Shown here: one piece after another, positions 17,495 to 25,096 of the stretch | Position numbering within the stretch: the first letter of the stretch is position 1 | How the letters are laid out: each line of letters starts with the position of its first letter | NCBI GenBank assembly: GCA_964533425.1 | Contig: CAZHJG010000001.1 | Location: 20,509-84,508, forward strand | Direction: 5' to 3' | DNA: 64,000 nucleotides | From: CAZHJG01 sp964533425 | Lineage (GTDB): Bacteria > Patescibacteriota > Saccharimonadia > Saccharimonadales > UBA4665 | Made by a program: the position numbers and the translations under genes | The notes under the pieces: model-generated | What the model was told of the DNA's origin: nothing | What the model saw: only the letters and a program-made list of their open reading frames with translations | Databases searched by the model: none

Positions 17495-17664
17495 TCCGAA
17501 TTATTGATGGAAACCGGCATCGACCTTAAAACCGGTTGGTTGCCAAACAAAAACGCCTTTGTTGTATCCAAAGACGTTCAAACACTCAAAAGAGATCGTT
17601 TGTACCTCGGCGACATTATCAAGTCTCCTACGTTAAAGCTTCGAAGACCGTCGCTGTCTCTGGC
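17495..17664 (-). promoter_or_regulatory. L10-type mRNA leader of rplJ-rplL
   Basis: On the minus strand the core AGACAGCGAC (near 17650-17660) pairs through GCGAC/GTCGC with GTCGCCGAGGT (17604-17614), matching the kink-turn region of known L10 leaders (AGACxGC ... GCCGAGG). A second hairpin with ACCGGTT/GCCGGTT-like arms (17510-17540) lies just before the ribosome site. Known L10 leaders bind the L10(L12) complex to repress the operon; that mechanism is inferred here. Confidence 0.7.
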
Positions 17665-17718
17665 AACTTACATGTCATTTTACCACCGATGATACTATCT
17701 CGCAAGGGTCACCTGTAT

Positions 17719-18123
17719 TCACGCAGCAGAAGGTTCAGCAAGACCGCCTTCATGTTCGCTCACTAAATGTGCCATGCCAATGTGTTCCAAGTAGTGGCGC
17801 GTTTCATTCGGATGGGCTTCGGTATGTAAAATTTCCGTCGCAAGCGACTCCTTCTTGTACTCTACGAGATCTTGAGACTGAGTGTCAGGGACTGCGGAGG
17901 TAGCGGCTAAACGATCAGCAGTGATAGTTCGTTGGACTGCAGTTTGTCCAACGGCGACCGGCCTGGGCTCCCGGCCTAATTTCTTATACGTTGACTCCAG
18001 AGCTGCCCGACGTTGAACTTCGTAGTCGCTGGCTATTTTAGCCTGTTCTGCCTCATATCTCGCCATATCAAATCCTCGTGATCTGCGACGTATATCGTCT
18101 TTAGGGATTGGGTTTTCCAGCAT
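17719..18123 (-). CDS. Small hypothetical protein upstream of rplJ
   Basis: Not recognised. 134 residues, charged and mostly helical: MLENPIPKDDIRRRSRG, then MARYEAEQAKIASDYEVQRRAALE (probable coiled coil), ending in an acidic, His-rich helix (TEAHPNETRHYLEHIGMAHLV). I start at the ATG at 18123 because AGGAG lies 7 bases upstream, formed by the end of the 52-residue gene before it. Probably cotranscribed with that gene. Confidence 0.55.
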   Translation of the reverse strand: MLENPIPKDDIRRRSRGFDMARYEAEQAKIASDYEVQRRAALESTYKKLGREPRPVAVGQTAVQRTITADRLAATSAVPDTQSQDLVEYKKESLATEILHTEAHPNETRHYLEHIGMAHLVSEHEGGLAEPSAA

Positions 18124-18133
18124 ATGTTCGCTC

Positions 18134-18292
18134 CTATTCTTGACCCATCGGGTCGACTTCCGCCTGCACAACCGATACATTATTCGCTAAAATCGTACGC
18201 ACCATAGTTTCACCCGCGTACACTGCCGCCGCTTGATTAAAATCGCCGTCCTCAAAGTTCTCATATATCTCTTCATAGCCCGTTTCAACCAT
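18134..18292 (-). CDS. 52-residue hypothetical protein behind a terminator
   Basis: Not recognised. Starts MVETGYEEIYENFEDGDF, acidic, then GETMVRTILANNVSVVQ and ends near DPMGQE. Support for coding comes from GGGAGG 7 bases before the ATG and from the tight link to the next gene, whose ribosome site straddles this stop codon. A rho-independent terminator lies 22 bases upstream on the same strand, so expression may depend on readthrough (see the candidate leader ORF at 18363). Confidence 0.5.
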   Translation of the reverse strand: MVETGYEEIYENFEDGDFNQAAAVYAGETMVRTILANNVSVVQAEVDPMGQE

Positions 18293-18313
18293 TTTTTGGC
18301 CTCCCTTGGCATT

Positions 18314-18338
18314 AAAAAACTCCCGCTGTTGGCGGGAG
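18314..18338 (-). terminator. Terminator or attenuator in front of the 52-residue gene
   Basis: Stem CTCCCGC/GCGGGAG with loop CAACA and six T on the minus strand. It stands between a candidate 17-codon leader ORF and the small orphan genes leading to rplJ. Confidence 0.75.
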
Positions 18339-18362
18339 TCGTTTGACTTTGTAAATGCAAAC

Positions 18363-18416
18363 TTACCCGCGTGGCGGCGAGAGAATCACGACCTTGAGGA
18401 TGAATCGTTTGCACAT
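18363..18416 (-). CDS. Candidate 17-residue leader peptide
   Basis: ATG at 18416 opens MCKRFILKVVILSPPRG and a TAA stop, 25 bases before the terminator stem. Upstream, TTGACA (18447-18452), a 17-base spacer and a poor -10 (AAATAT, 18424-18429) place the ATG 7 bases after the -10, the same geometry as the trpS-operon leader ORF at 46086. GCGGG in its last codons could pair with CCCGC of the terminator. The coding case is thin: one short ORF. Confidence 0.3.
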   Translation of the reverse strand: MCKRFILKVVILSPPRG

Positions 18417-18631
18417 GCTTTAAATATTTCATATGCAGCGGGTGACTGTCAAGTAGAAGCTTGGATGGAAAAAGGTTGTAAGCTTGACAAAGCTCTGGGC
18501 TCTGATTATGATTAAATGCGTGAAAACATATTCCCAAACTATGCACACATGGATGCCAGCTTGCACAAAGCACGGCCTCTTTGTGATTACCGCCTAGTTT
18601 GGAGCTTCACGACCTAATCAGCAACCGGAAG

Positions 18632-18659
18632 GGCTCCAAGCGAAAAGCAAGGAGCCTTT
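18632..18659 (+). terminator. Terminator-like hairpin, plus strand
   Basis: GGCTCC/GGAGCC stem with a 13-base loop followed by TTTCGTT, just before the gene at 18678. The transcript it would end (18300-18620, plus) contains no ORF I trust. Confidence 0.45.
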
Positions 18660-18677
18660 CGTTATGTAAGGAGTGGT

Positions 18678-19382
18678 ATGAGCCCTCATGAGATCAGCGG
18701 ACTAGACATGACTGAGGTGGAAGCCTTGAGCCAAGAGCGCCGCTTGCGCCTGCAAAACGAAGATATCGGCATGATCGTCGGTACGTTGATCGCCAGGCGT
18801 AGCTGTAAAGTGCGCTTGCCAGGCCATGAAGAGAGTCAGAGCCTGAAAGCGGACGTCATGGCAGTGGTCAGTCACATCGATACCGTTGCGCCGTATTACC
18901 TTAAGGCTAAAACAAACAATAATCCCAGCGCGGACGAAGCTGCCGTAGGCCTGCTCAAAAACTTCACACACACCGAGGGCGCCAACGGCTTAATTATCAT
19001 TGACGGGGTTGATTACAGTGGCCGGACTGGGCGTTCGCGGCCCGGGGTGGCCTCGTATCTCTCCAGCATTCTTGAGCAACCCGACACGCCGGCCATACTG
19101 GTGCTTGGCACGGGCTTACCCTCATCAAATTACGAAGAAATTATGCCGGAACGTTTACCTGCTAAGGAGTTCTTAGCGCAGATAGTACATGCCTACGTCT
19201 TGACGGAAATGGGCTTCGCGGTGGATGAAGTTAATCATGAGTCAGTGACTCCACGCCGCCAGGAACCTGACACTATTGCAGATAGTGAGTGGCCTTCATG
19301 CTTGGAGATGGCGCTCCCAGGCGATCAGCGCCTTGGTTTCTCTGAGGTCCAAGCTTTAGCTGAGCTGCCAATAGTGGCCTGA
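18678..19382 (+). CDS. Hypothetical protein
   Basis: Not recognised. 234 residues, acidic, no signal peptide or membrane segment. The middle has alternating strands and helices with Gly-rich turns: VMAVVSHIDTVAPYYL, GLIIIDGVDYSGRTG and PAILVLGTGLPSSN, which suggests a Rossmann-like three-layer fold, but no Walker or dinucleotide motif is complete. TAAGGAG precedes the ATG by about 7 bases. Convergent with the tmk-thyX fusion, 3 bases apart. Confidence 0.6.
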   Translation: MSPHEISGLDMTEVEALSQERRLRLQNEDIGMIVGTLIARRSCKVRLPGHEESQSLKADVMAVVSHIDTVAPYYLKAKTNNNPSADEAAVGLLKNFTHTEGANGLIIIDGVDYSGRTGRSRPGVASYLSSILEQPDTPAILVLGTGLPSSNYEEIMPERLPAKEFLAQIVHAYVLTEMGFAVDEVNHESVTPRRQEPDTIADSEWPSCLEMALPGDQRLGFSEVQALAELPIVA

Positions 19383-19385
19383 GTA

Positions 19386-21764
19386 CTACTTGCTATCCAG
19401 CTGCTGCAATTTGAACTGCGAATACCGCTCGGCGGCTAGCCTGGTCAGCTTTGGATCTTCATCGGAGTTCACAAACCGCATGGCATCGGCCAACATGGGG
19501 TGAATTTCGGCAACCTTTTCGTGCATTTGCTGCACCAGTTTTCGATAGCCTGGGTGCCCCTGTGGGCTGGTACGGAGTTCATGTAAATGAAACGCCTCGC
19601 GAGCGTTGTAAGTTACCTTCCAGCGCATGGTGTGGCCAAGCAGTGTGGCGTACTGTGCTTCTAGCTCATAGCCGGCTCGTTTTAGTGCACTATGCAATTT
19701 AAAACTGATGTCAAAGCAGGCTTCAAATTGCTCGGTCAAGCCGGCTTCCTCGACTAGTTTAGGTATCTCAAAGCCATAGCGCGGCGTCAGCTGCTGCCAA
19801 TTCATGTCGTCAACCATGCGATGGCGCTGTAGGTCGCGGAAAATGCCATAATCACACAGCAGATCAAAGCTATAGTGGGCCTTTTCGAGTGCGCGGCCAG
19901 GGCGGTGACGGCGGTTTAAGCGCTCACCAATATAGGCTTTGAAAACCTCGGCCTTTTTCTCATAGGGCCAGCTGTTGACTTCGGCCTGTAGCTCTTCCAG
20001 CGACAAATTACTGTGCTCGTAAAGCATATCTGCCACCAACAGCAGTTCGTTCTTGGGCCAAAAATCCACGAGCGTGACTGGAGCGCCTGGAGTGCTAGCG
20101 TGATTATCCGGTAAATAGTCCTTGGCTAGTTTCTTAACGGCCTTGACTGTGTTGGCGCGGTACGCCACCATGGCGCCACCCCGCTCGGGCTTATCGGCTC
20201 GCTCCAGAAAAGTTGGCATAACTTTGCGAGCCTCGTTCAGGAGATCCTGGCCGGTTTGACGAGCTTCCGGCAGTTCCTCGCTCAGTAAATGCATGATGAG
20301 GCTTTCCAGCGCTTGGCCGGAAGCAAAGATCCCCACCGTAGCCTTCGTGGCTACCGGCAACACTGACCTCACAGCATCGCAAGCCTGTGCCCGTGTGGCC
20401 CCCTTCCAAGCGCCATCACGTTCTTTCTCTGGCACCGTTGAATTGTTGCGTACATACTCGGTCAATTCGCGGACCATGGTAGAGTACAGCTCAAAAATCG
20501 CTACCAGCGACTTGTTATATTGGGATTTGATGTCGGCTTTGAGGTATGGCGGCGTGTAGAATTTGTAGCGCCCGTCGGCGTCTTTTTGGTCGAAGTAGAT
20601 GTAGCGAGTTGATTGTTCCAGATAGGCGGCCAGCCGGCCCCATTCCAACTTCTTAGTCAGCAGGTTGGAGGCGTTTTCTACTACAAAGTGCAAGCCGGCC
20701 AGCTGCTGCACGGAATCGTCGCCGTAGGCCGTGATTACCCGGTGTAGCAGCTGCGCGTCCTGATCAACCTTACCGGCAAACTCGTCAAGTATTGTCACTC
20801 GCATGTCGTCACCGCGGCGGCTCAGGCGAGCCATGGCGGCGGCGATGGTGACTGGACTCAACTTATCAGTAAACGCATAGGTGTTGCCGTCAACATTGGT
20901 CACAGCCTCGGCTAAGTAGGCGTTGCCGGCGGCAGTGATCACCGGCGGCTTATGCTCCGGCTTGTCCAGCAACGGGCCTGGCGGCGTGGCTTCTTTAGGT
21001 GTTGACCGCCTGTTTTCCGCAGGCTCTTGAGTGACGTTTACTGGTGGCTCGTGTGGCGCTGGCCCAGTTACGTCTTTTTGAGCAATGACTTCTTTGACCG
21101 ACGTCGGTGTCGAAACTGCGCTGGCCTTACTACGCTCGCGTACCGCCAGCTCCTTGGAAACCAGCTGCCAGACGCTGTTAGCCGTCTGCTCAGCGCCTTC
21201 GGTGGCAAAGACCACCGGGAAACCGCGCTGGTTGGCTTCCCAGAGGTAGCCGGCTCGGGCACGCTCCAAAAAGGCCTCGTCGAGGTTGTCAAAGCGCTCA
21301 CCTTGATACCGGCCTTTTAGCCGTTCTCTCAACACAGTTGCCGGCGCATCGAGGACAATACACAGATCAGGTTCTACACCACCCACCGCAAACTGAATGA
21401 TATTGTTTATAATCTGGTAATCAGGCACGTCACCACGGCCGTAATATTGCACGGCCAGGGTCGTCAGATAGTTTCTGTCAACCAGGCAGATGATGCCACT
21501 TTCCACGCTTTGCTTAATGATTTGTAGGCTCTGCGAACGGGCCGCGTTATAGAGTAGCACTTCAGTACGGGTGTTCATGGGATAGCGGGGATCCTGGGTC
21601 AGCTGGCGTATAGCGCGAGCTGTTAAATCACTTTGACTGTCCGGCTCGCGCAAAGTACGCACCGGCAGTCCGGCGGCCCGCAAACGGCGTTCCAGCTCCA
21701 ACAGTTGCGTGGTCTTGCCAACGCCTTCTGGGCCCTCCAGAACGATGTATTTACCCCTAGTCAT
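19386..21764 (-). CDS. tmk: Thymidylate kinase fused to a double ThyX-like region
   Basis: A 792-residue fusion. Residues 1-210 are a complete dTMP kinase (P-loop GPEGVGKTTQ, DR(N)YLTT lid region, GERFDN). A Pro/Glu-rich linker (about 215-285) follows. Residues 290-530 resemble ThyX (YGDDSVQQLAGLHF, then LEQSTRYIYFD), and 530-792 form a second ThyX-like domain with RHRMVDDMNWQQLTPRYG and NAREAFHLHELR. ThyX makes dTMP from dUMP with FAD and methylene-THF; Tmk makes dTDP. The dcd gene overlaps the start by 8 bases, so dCTP to dTDP is encoded in two ORFs. Which ThyX-like half is catalytic is not certain; the second has the RHR motif. Confidence 0.85.
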   Translation of the reverse strand: MTRGKYIVLEGPEGVGKTTQLLELERRLRAAGLPVRTLREPDSQSDLTARAIRQLTQDPRYPMNTRTEVLLYNAARSQSLQIIKQSVESGIICLVDRNYLTTLAVQYYGRGDVPDYQIINNIIQFAVGGVEPDLCIVLDAPATVLRERLKGRYQGERFDNLDEAFLERARAGYLWEANQRGFPVVFATEGAEQTANSVWQLVSKELAVRERSKASAVSTPTSVKEVIAQKDVTGPAPHEPPVNVTQEPAENRRSTPKEATPPGPLLDKPEHKPPVITAAGNAYLAEAVTNVDGNTYAFTDKLSPVTIAAAMARLSRRGDDMRVTILDEFAGKVDQDAQLLHRVITAYGDDSVQQLAGLHFVVENASNLLTKKLEWGRLAAYLEQSTRYIYFDQKDADGRYKFYTPPYLKADIKSQYNKSLVAIFELYSTMVRELTEYVRNNSTVPEKERDGAWKGATRAQACDAVRSVLPVATKATVGIFASGQALESLIMHLLSEELPEARQTGQDLLNEARKVMPTFLERADKPERGGAMVAYRANTVKAVKKLAKDYLPDNHASTPGAPVTLVDFWPKNELLLVADMLYEHSNLSLEELQAEVNSWPYEKKAEVFKAYIGERLNRRHRPGRALEKAHYSFDLLCDYGIFRDLQRHRMVDDMNWQQLTPRYGFEIPKLVEEAGLTEQFEACFDISFKLHSALKRAGYELEAQYATLLGHTMRWKVTYNAREAFHLHELRTSPQGHPGYRKLVQQMHEKVAEIHPMLADAMRFVNSDEDPKLTRLAAERYSQFKLQQLDSK

Positions 21765-22470
21765 ACGCCAGCCCTTCGATCTTCTTGGGCAGCGCCCGGT
21801 GGTCCTTATAGGCTTTAGGCAGCATCATGTCTGGGGACCAGGTCTTGATAATGGTGTCCAGGTCGGTACCTTGCTGGTACTTGCCGCTGAAGCCACTGTC
21901 CCGGCCAGCGCCATAGCTGCCGTCAACTTCACCAGTTTCATGAAAAATAATCTGCGCCGTGCGCTCACCCACCGGCAATAGCACCGTTTCGCGTTCATTA
22001 AGGTTATAAATCTCCAGCGTCAGGCGGTTGATGTAGCCAGGGTCAATCCAGCCGGCGTCAAAGCACACGGCAATGCCGTTGCGCCCCCAGCTGGAGCGCG
22101 ATCGAACTTCGCAAGCACCGGGCGGCAAAATACCGAAGAATTCGTGGGTGTGTGCCAGAATTCGCTCGCGCGGCTTCAGGCTGATTACCGGGTGATCAAG
22201 CGGAATATTATTGACCGGCTTAAAGCCATTCAGTGCGCACCATTCGCCATGCGACAAGGCTTTATAGGGGCCATCAAAGTACCGCTCTACGTCCTCACGG
22301 TCAAACGGATTATAAATAGTCCGTTCGTTCATCCGCTCAATACGGTAGTAGTAAAAGCCAAGCGTCACATCCAGGCTGGCATGCGCCACATGCTTCGGGT
22401 CAAAGGGGTGGCAGAGAATATGCCCATCGTCTACGGCCTGCCGAATTTGTGTGTTGCTATAGACTGCCAA
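21757..22470 (-). CDS. dcd: dCTP deaminase
   Basis: A 237-residue trimeric dCTP deaminase/dUTPase-fold protein. Diagnostic motifs are EVRSRSSWGRNGI (phosphate binding) and GWIDPGYINRLTLEIYN, whose Glu is the catalytic base of deaminases. It forms dUTP or, if bifunctional, dUMP for the ThyX next door. The start is a TTG at 22470 with GGAGGAG 4 bases before it; no ATG fits. Longer than the usual 190 residues, with an extra 40-60 residues near NPFDREDVERYFDG. Confidence 0.88.
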   Translation of the reverse strand: MAVYSNTQIRQAVDDGHILCHPFDPKHVAHASLDVTLGFYYYRIERMNERTIYNPFDREDVERYFDGPYKALSHGEWCALNGFKPVNNIPLDHPVISLKPRERILAHTHEFFGILPPGACEVRSRSSWGRNGIAVCFDAGWIDPGYINRLTLEIYNLNERETVLLPVGERTAQIIFHETGEVDGSYGAGRDSGFSGKYQQGTDLDTIIKTWSPDMMLPKAYKDHRALPKKIEGLAYD

Positions 22471-22493
22471 GTCGCTCCTCCACGTTCGAATTT

Positions 22494-22523
22494 ATTGTAG
22501 TAGACGAGTTGGCCGAAAGGCAA
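22494..22523 (-). promoter_or_regulatory. Promoter of dcd-tmk/thyX
   Basis: TTGCCT (22518-22523), 18-base spacer, TACAAT (22494-22499) on the minus strand, about 24 bases before the TTG start of dcd. Confidence 0.55.
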
Positions 22524-22616
22524 GCATAATAATAATGTGATTTTTACGCAAATCGGTGGTTATAACTGTTTATGCTTAGCCGTCCGCGGTCACTTTTAGT
22601 ACAATAGATCTACGAC

Positions 22617-24323
22617 ATGGAACTAAAAGCCCCTGCCCACCGCCAGCTGCGGCTGCGTCACCAGTTTGCGGTGCAGTTTATAAGTCTACTGGTGGCCGTA
22701 CACGGTATTTTTACGCTGGCCGGCAGTCTGCTTGATCAGATAGCGGTGCACCGTGGGGCGCATCTGACAAGCATAGACTTTGACGTGCCGTTGCTAGCCG
22801 GTTTAAGCCTGATCTACTTGAGTATGCTGCTGCGGCGCCAGAAGCAAACTGCTTGGTGGGTGGCCATATTTGCCTACTTATTGTATGCCAGCTTAGGGGT
22901 GGCCGGCTGGTTGAGCCCCTTGCACGGGCATGAGCCAACGGTGCTGGAGTTCATCCGGACCTTGGTGTTCCCAGCGCTGGTGGTGTCGCTGCTCATCCTC
23001 TTCCGGCGAGAATACGTGGTACGCAGTGATATTCAGGGGTTTCGGGATGCGGTCCGGTTTTCGGTGCTGATTCTGCTGATTGCCTTCCTCTATGGCATGG
23101 CCGGCATGTTGCTCATGGATACGCATGACTTCCACCAGGAGATTGGCCCGGCCACAGCGGCGCACTACACTGTTGACCAGTTCAACATCACCACCAATCA
23201 CCCGCTGCACCCTTACACGAAACGCGCCCGGCTCTTTCTGGACTCTCTGTCTTTTGTCAGTACTCTAGCAATGCTGTATGTGCTCTTCGCGCTGTTCCAG
23301 CCCCTGCGCTCCCGGCTGAGCGACCAGTCCCACAATCGCGCGATTATGCGAGGACTGCTGCAGGACAACGGTGCCCGGAGCGAGGACTTTTTCAAGCTCT
23401 GGCCACACGATAAGCAGTTCTTCTTTGACAGCAACCAGCTCAGTGGCGTGGCCTTTCATGTCGAGCAGGGTGTGGCGTTGTGCCTGGGTGATCCCGCGGG
23501 CCAGACCAAGCGGTTTAGCTCACTGATGGACGAGTTCACGCGCCTGTGCCATCTCAATGATTGGCAGCCAGCCTTCATTCACATTCAGGAAACCCACCGA
23601 AAGCTATACGAAAACCACGGTTTCACCCTGCAAAAACTGGGGCAGGAAGCGGTTCTGGAACTCGAGCATTTTCAGACGGAAGTCGCGCGCAACAAATATT
23701 TCCGCCACATCCGCAATAAATTCACTAAACAGGGCTTCTTCTGCGAGATGCTGCAGCCGCCACACCACGAAGCAGTCTTAGACAGACTGAAGGATATTTC
23801 CAGTGACTGGCTAGCGCAAGATGGACGGGTGGAGCGACGCTTTGTGATGGGCTATTTCAACGCCGCCTACATTCAGCAGTGTCCGGTGATGGTCGTCCGC
23901 GACGCCGCCGGTACCATCCAGGCCTTTATCAACCTAGTGCCAGCGGATTTTGACACCGAAGAGGCCACCTTTGACATGTTGCGTCACACCCAAAACAGCC
24001 TAGGTAATGTTAACGATTTTCTGCTCATAAACTTTATAGAGCAGCTGGGCAAGACTGGCTATCAACGGCTCAATCTTGGTCTTTGTCCACTTATCGGACT
24101 AAGGGATGAAGACCCGGAAGCCAATACGCTCATCGACAATTTCCTGCGCTTTGCCTACGCCAACGGTGACCGCTTCTACTCATTCAGCGGTCTGCACCGG
24201 TTCAAAGCCAAGTACGAACCAGAGTGGCGCAGCCGTTATGTGGCCTACCAAAACGGCATACCGGGCTTTACGCGGACCATGACGGCGCTGATGCGGGCGC
24301 TTCGGGTTAAGGTCAGGCATTAG
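22617..24323 (+). CDS. MprF-like phosphatidylglycerol lysyltransferase (DUF2156)
   Basis: A 568-residue membrane enzyme. About seven helices lie in residues 15-225, followed by a cytosolic double-GNAT DUF2156 domain (about 240-550) with FVMGYFNAAYIQQCP, AFINLVPADFD, and the family end YSFSGLHRFKAKYEPEW. Such proteins transfer Lys or Ala from aminoacyl-tRNA to phosphatidylglycerol, making the surface less negative. The membrane part is shorter than the 14-helix MprF, so it may lack the flippase half. TACAAT stands 11 bases before the ATG. Confidence 0.85.
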   Translation: MELKAPAHRQLRLRHQFAVQFISLLVAVHGIFTLAGSLLDQIAVHRGAHLTSIDFDVPLLAGLSLIYLSMLLRRQKQTAWWVAIFAYLLYASLGVAGWLSPLHGHEPTVLEFIRTLVFPALVVSLLILFRREYVVRSDIQGFRDAVRFSVLILLIAFLYGMAGMLLMDTHDFHQEIGPATAAHYTVDQFNITTNHPLHPYTKRARLFLDSLSFVSTLAMLYVLFALFQPLRSRLSDQSHNRAIMRGLLQDNGARSEDFFKLWPHDKQFFFDSNQLSGVAFHVEQGVALCLGDPAGQTKRFSSLMDEFTRLCHLNDWQPAFIHIQETHRKLYENHGFTLQKLGQEAVLELEHFQTEVARNKYFRHIRNKFTKQGFFCEMLQPPHHEAVLDRLKDISSDWLAQDGRVERRFVMGYFNAAYIQQCPVMVVRDAAGTIQAFINLVPADFDTEEATFDMLRHTQNSLGNVNDFLLINFIEQLGKTGYQRLNLGLCPLIGLRDEDPEANTLIDNFLRFAYANGDRFYSFSGLHRFKAKYEPEWRSRYVAYQNGIPGFTRTMTALMRALRVKVRH

Positions 24324-25062
24324 CGGCTGTGTAATTTGGTTCTGGATGGCCTTTTTCGAGATCCTTGAAGAGTTGCTTAGCACAGGCTTGTAGCTGCAGC
24401 AATGTTCCATTATTTATAACAGTGCAGTCTACCGGAATTTGCTCGTTTTTCCGCTCCGTCAGGTCGGTGGCGTCACGACGAGCCTGATCGGGCCGGACAA
24501 TGCGTACCACCCAACCATGCGCCGCCTTGATACGCCTGGCTTCACCTGGAAAGCGGACGCCACCGATTGTCGCCAGCTCCAGCGAGGGTTGGCGTGCAAT
24601 GCGCCGCAGAATCTCGTCATACCACAACCCCTCGTCGCTCTTCTCTATCAAATAGCCACCCAGCCACTGCAGTAAAGGGCGAAAGGCTTCCTTGTTTTCG
24701 GCCGTTATCTCCCCATGTGCCAGCTTGGGCTGACTCACCACCTGATGGAGGTGGGTGAACAGCTTTTCATAGTGCTCAGGGTTCTCTGACGCCCGCTCGG
24801 CCGTCAAGTGTAACGTGCCATAGGGAATATCCCGGTGCGCCACTTCTTTCACTGCTTTCGGCAAGGGCTGCAACCAAGCGTTAATCAGGTCAAGGTCTTC
24901 AGCCGTCGGGTACGGCATGCCGCTGGTGCGCAGCCGATCGGCCACCTCAGCAATTACTTGCCAGCTCTCCCAATGCCCAGCCTGGAGTGATTGGGCAGCC
25001 AAAAAGTCCGCTAGCGTGGTTTTGCCGCTGCCAATTTCACCACTGAGCCCCACGATAATCAC
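24313..25062 (-). CDS. P-loop kinase, deoxynucleoside-monophosphate-kinase-like
   Basis: 249 residues with Walker A GLSGEIGSGKTTLADFL at the start. The rest resembles phage-type dNMP kinases and dephospho-CoA-kinase relatives: FRPLLQWLGGYL...GLWYDEILRRI and IGGVRFPGEARRIKAAHGWVVRIVRP (the VRFxNEA-type motif). Phosphorylation of a dNMP would fit the neighbouring thymidylate genes, but the substrate is inferred. Start is GTG at 25062, 6 bases after GATAAT, so the mRNA is probably leaderless. Its end overlaps the MprF-like gene by 11 bases. Confidence 0.65.
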   Translation of the reverse strand: MIIVGLSGEIGSGKTTLADFLAAQSLQAGHWESWQVIAEVADRLRTSGMPYPTAEDLDLINAWLQPLPKAVKEVAHRDIPYGTLHLTAERASENPEHYEKLFTHLHQVVSQPKLAHGEITAENKEAFRPLLQWLGGYLIEKSDEGLWYDEILRRIARQPSLELATIGGVRFPGEARRIKAAHGWVVRIVRPDQARRDATDLTERKNEQIPVDCTVINNGTLLQLQACAKQLFKDLEKGHPEPNYTAANA

Positions 25063-25096
25063 ACTTGTATTATCGCATAATTGGCGCTTTGAACGC

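Noticed and set aside
18187..18573. 128-codon minus-strand ORF over the terminator
   Set aside because: It reads through a rho-independent terminator, is rich in Cys, His and Trp in an unlikely way, and overlaps the better-supported 52-codon gene.
18306..18614. Plus-strand frame of 69 codons from TTG 18306, a TAA, then an in-frame ATG and 33 more codons
   Set aside because: It starts inside the terminator hairpin of the opposite strand, has no ribosome site and resembles no family. The in-frame continuation could be a broken gene, but evidence is too thin to annotate.
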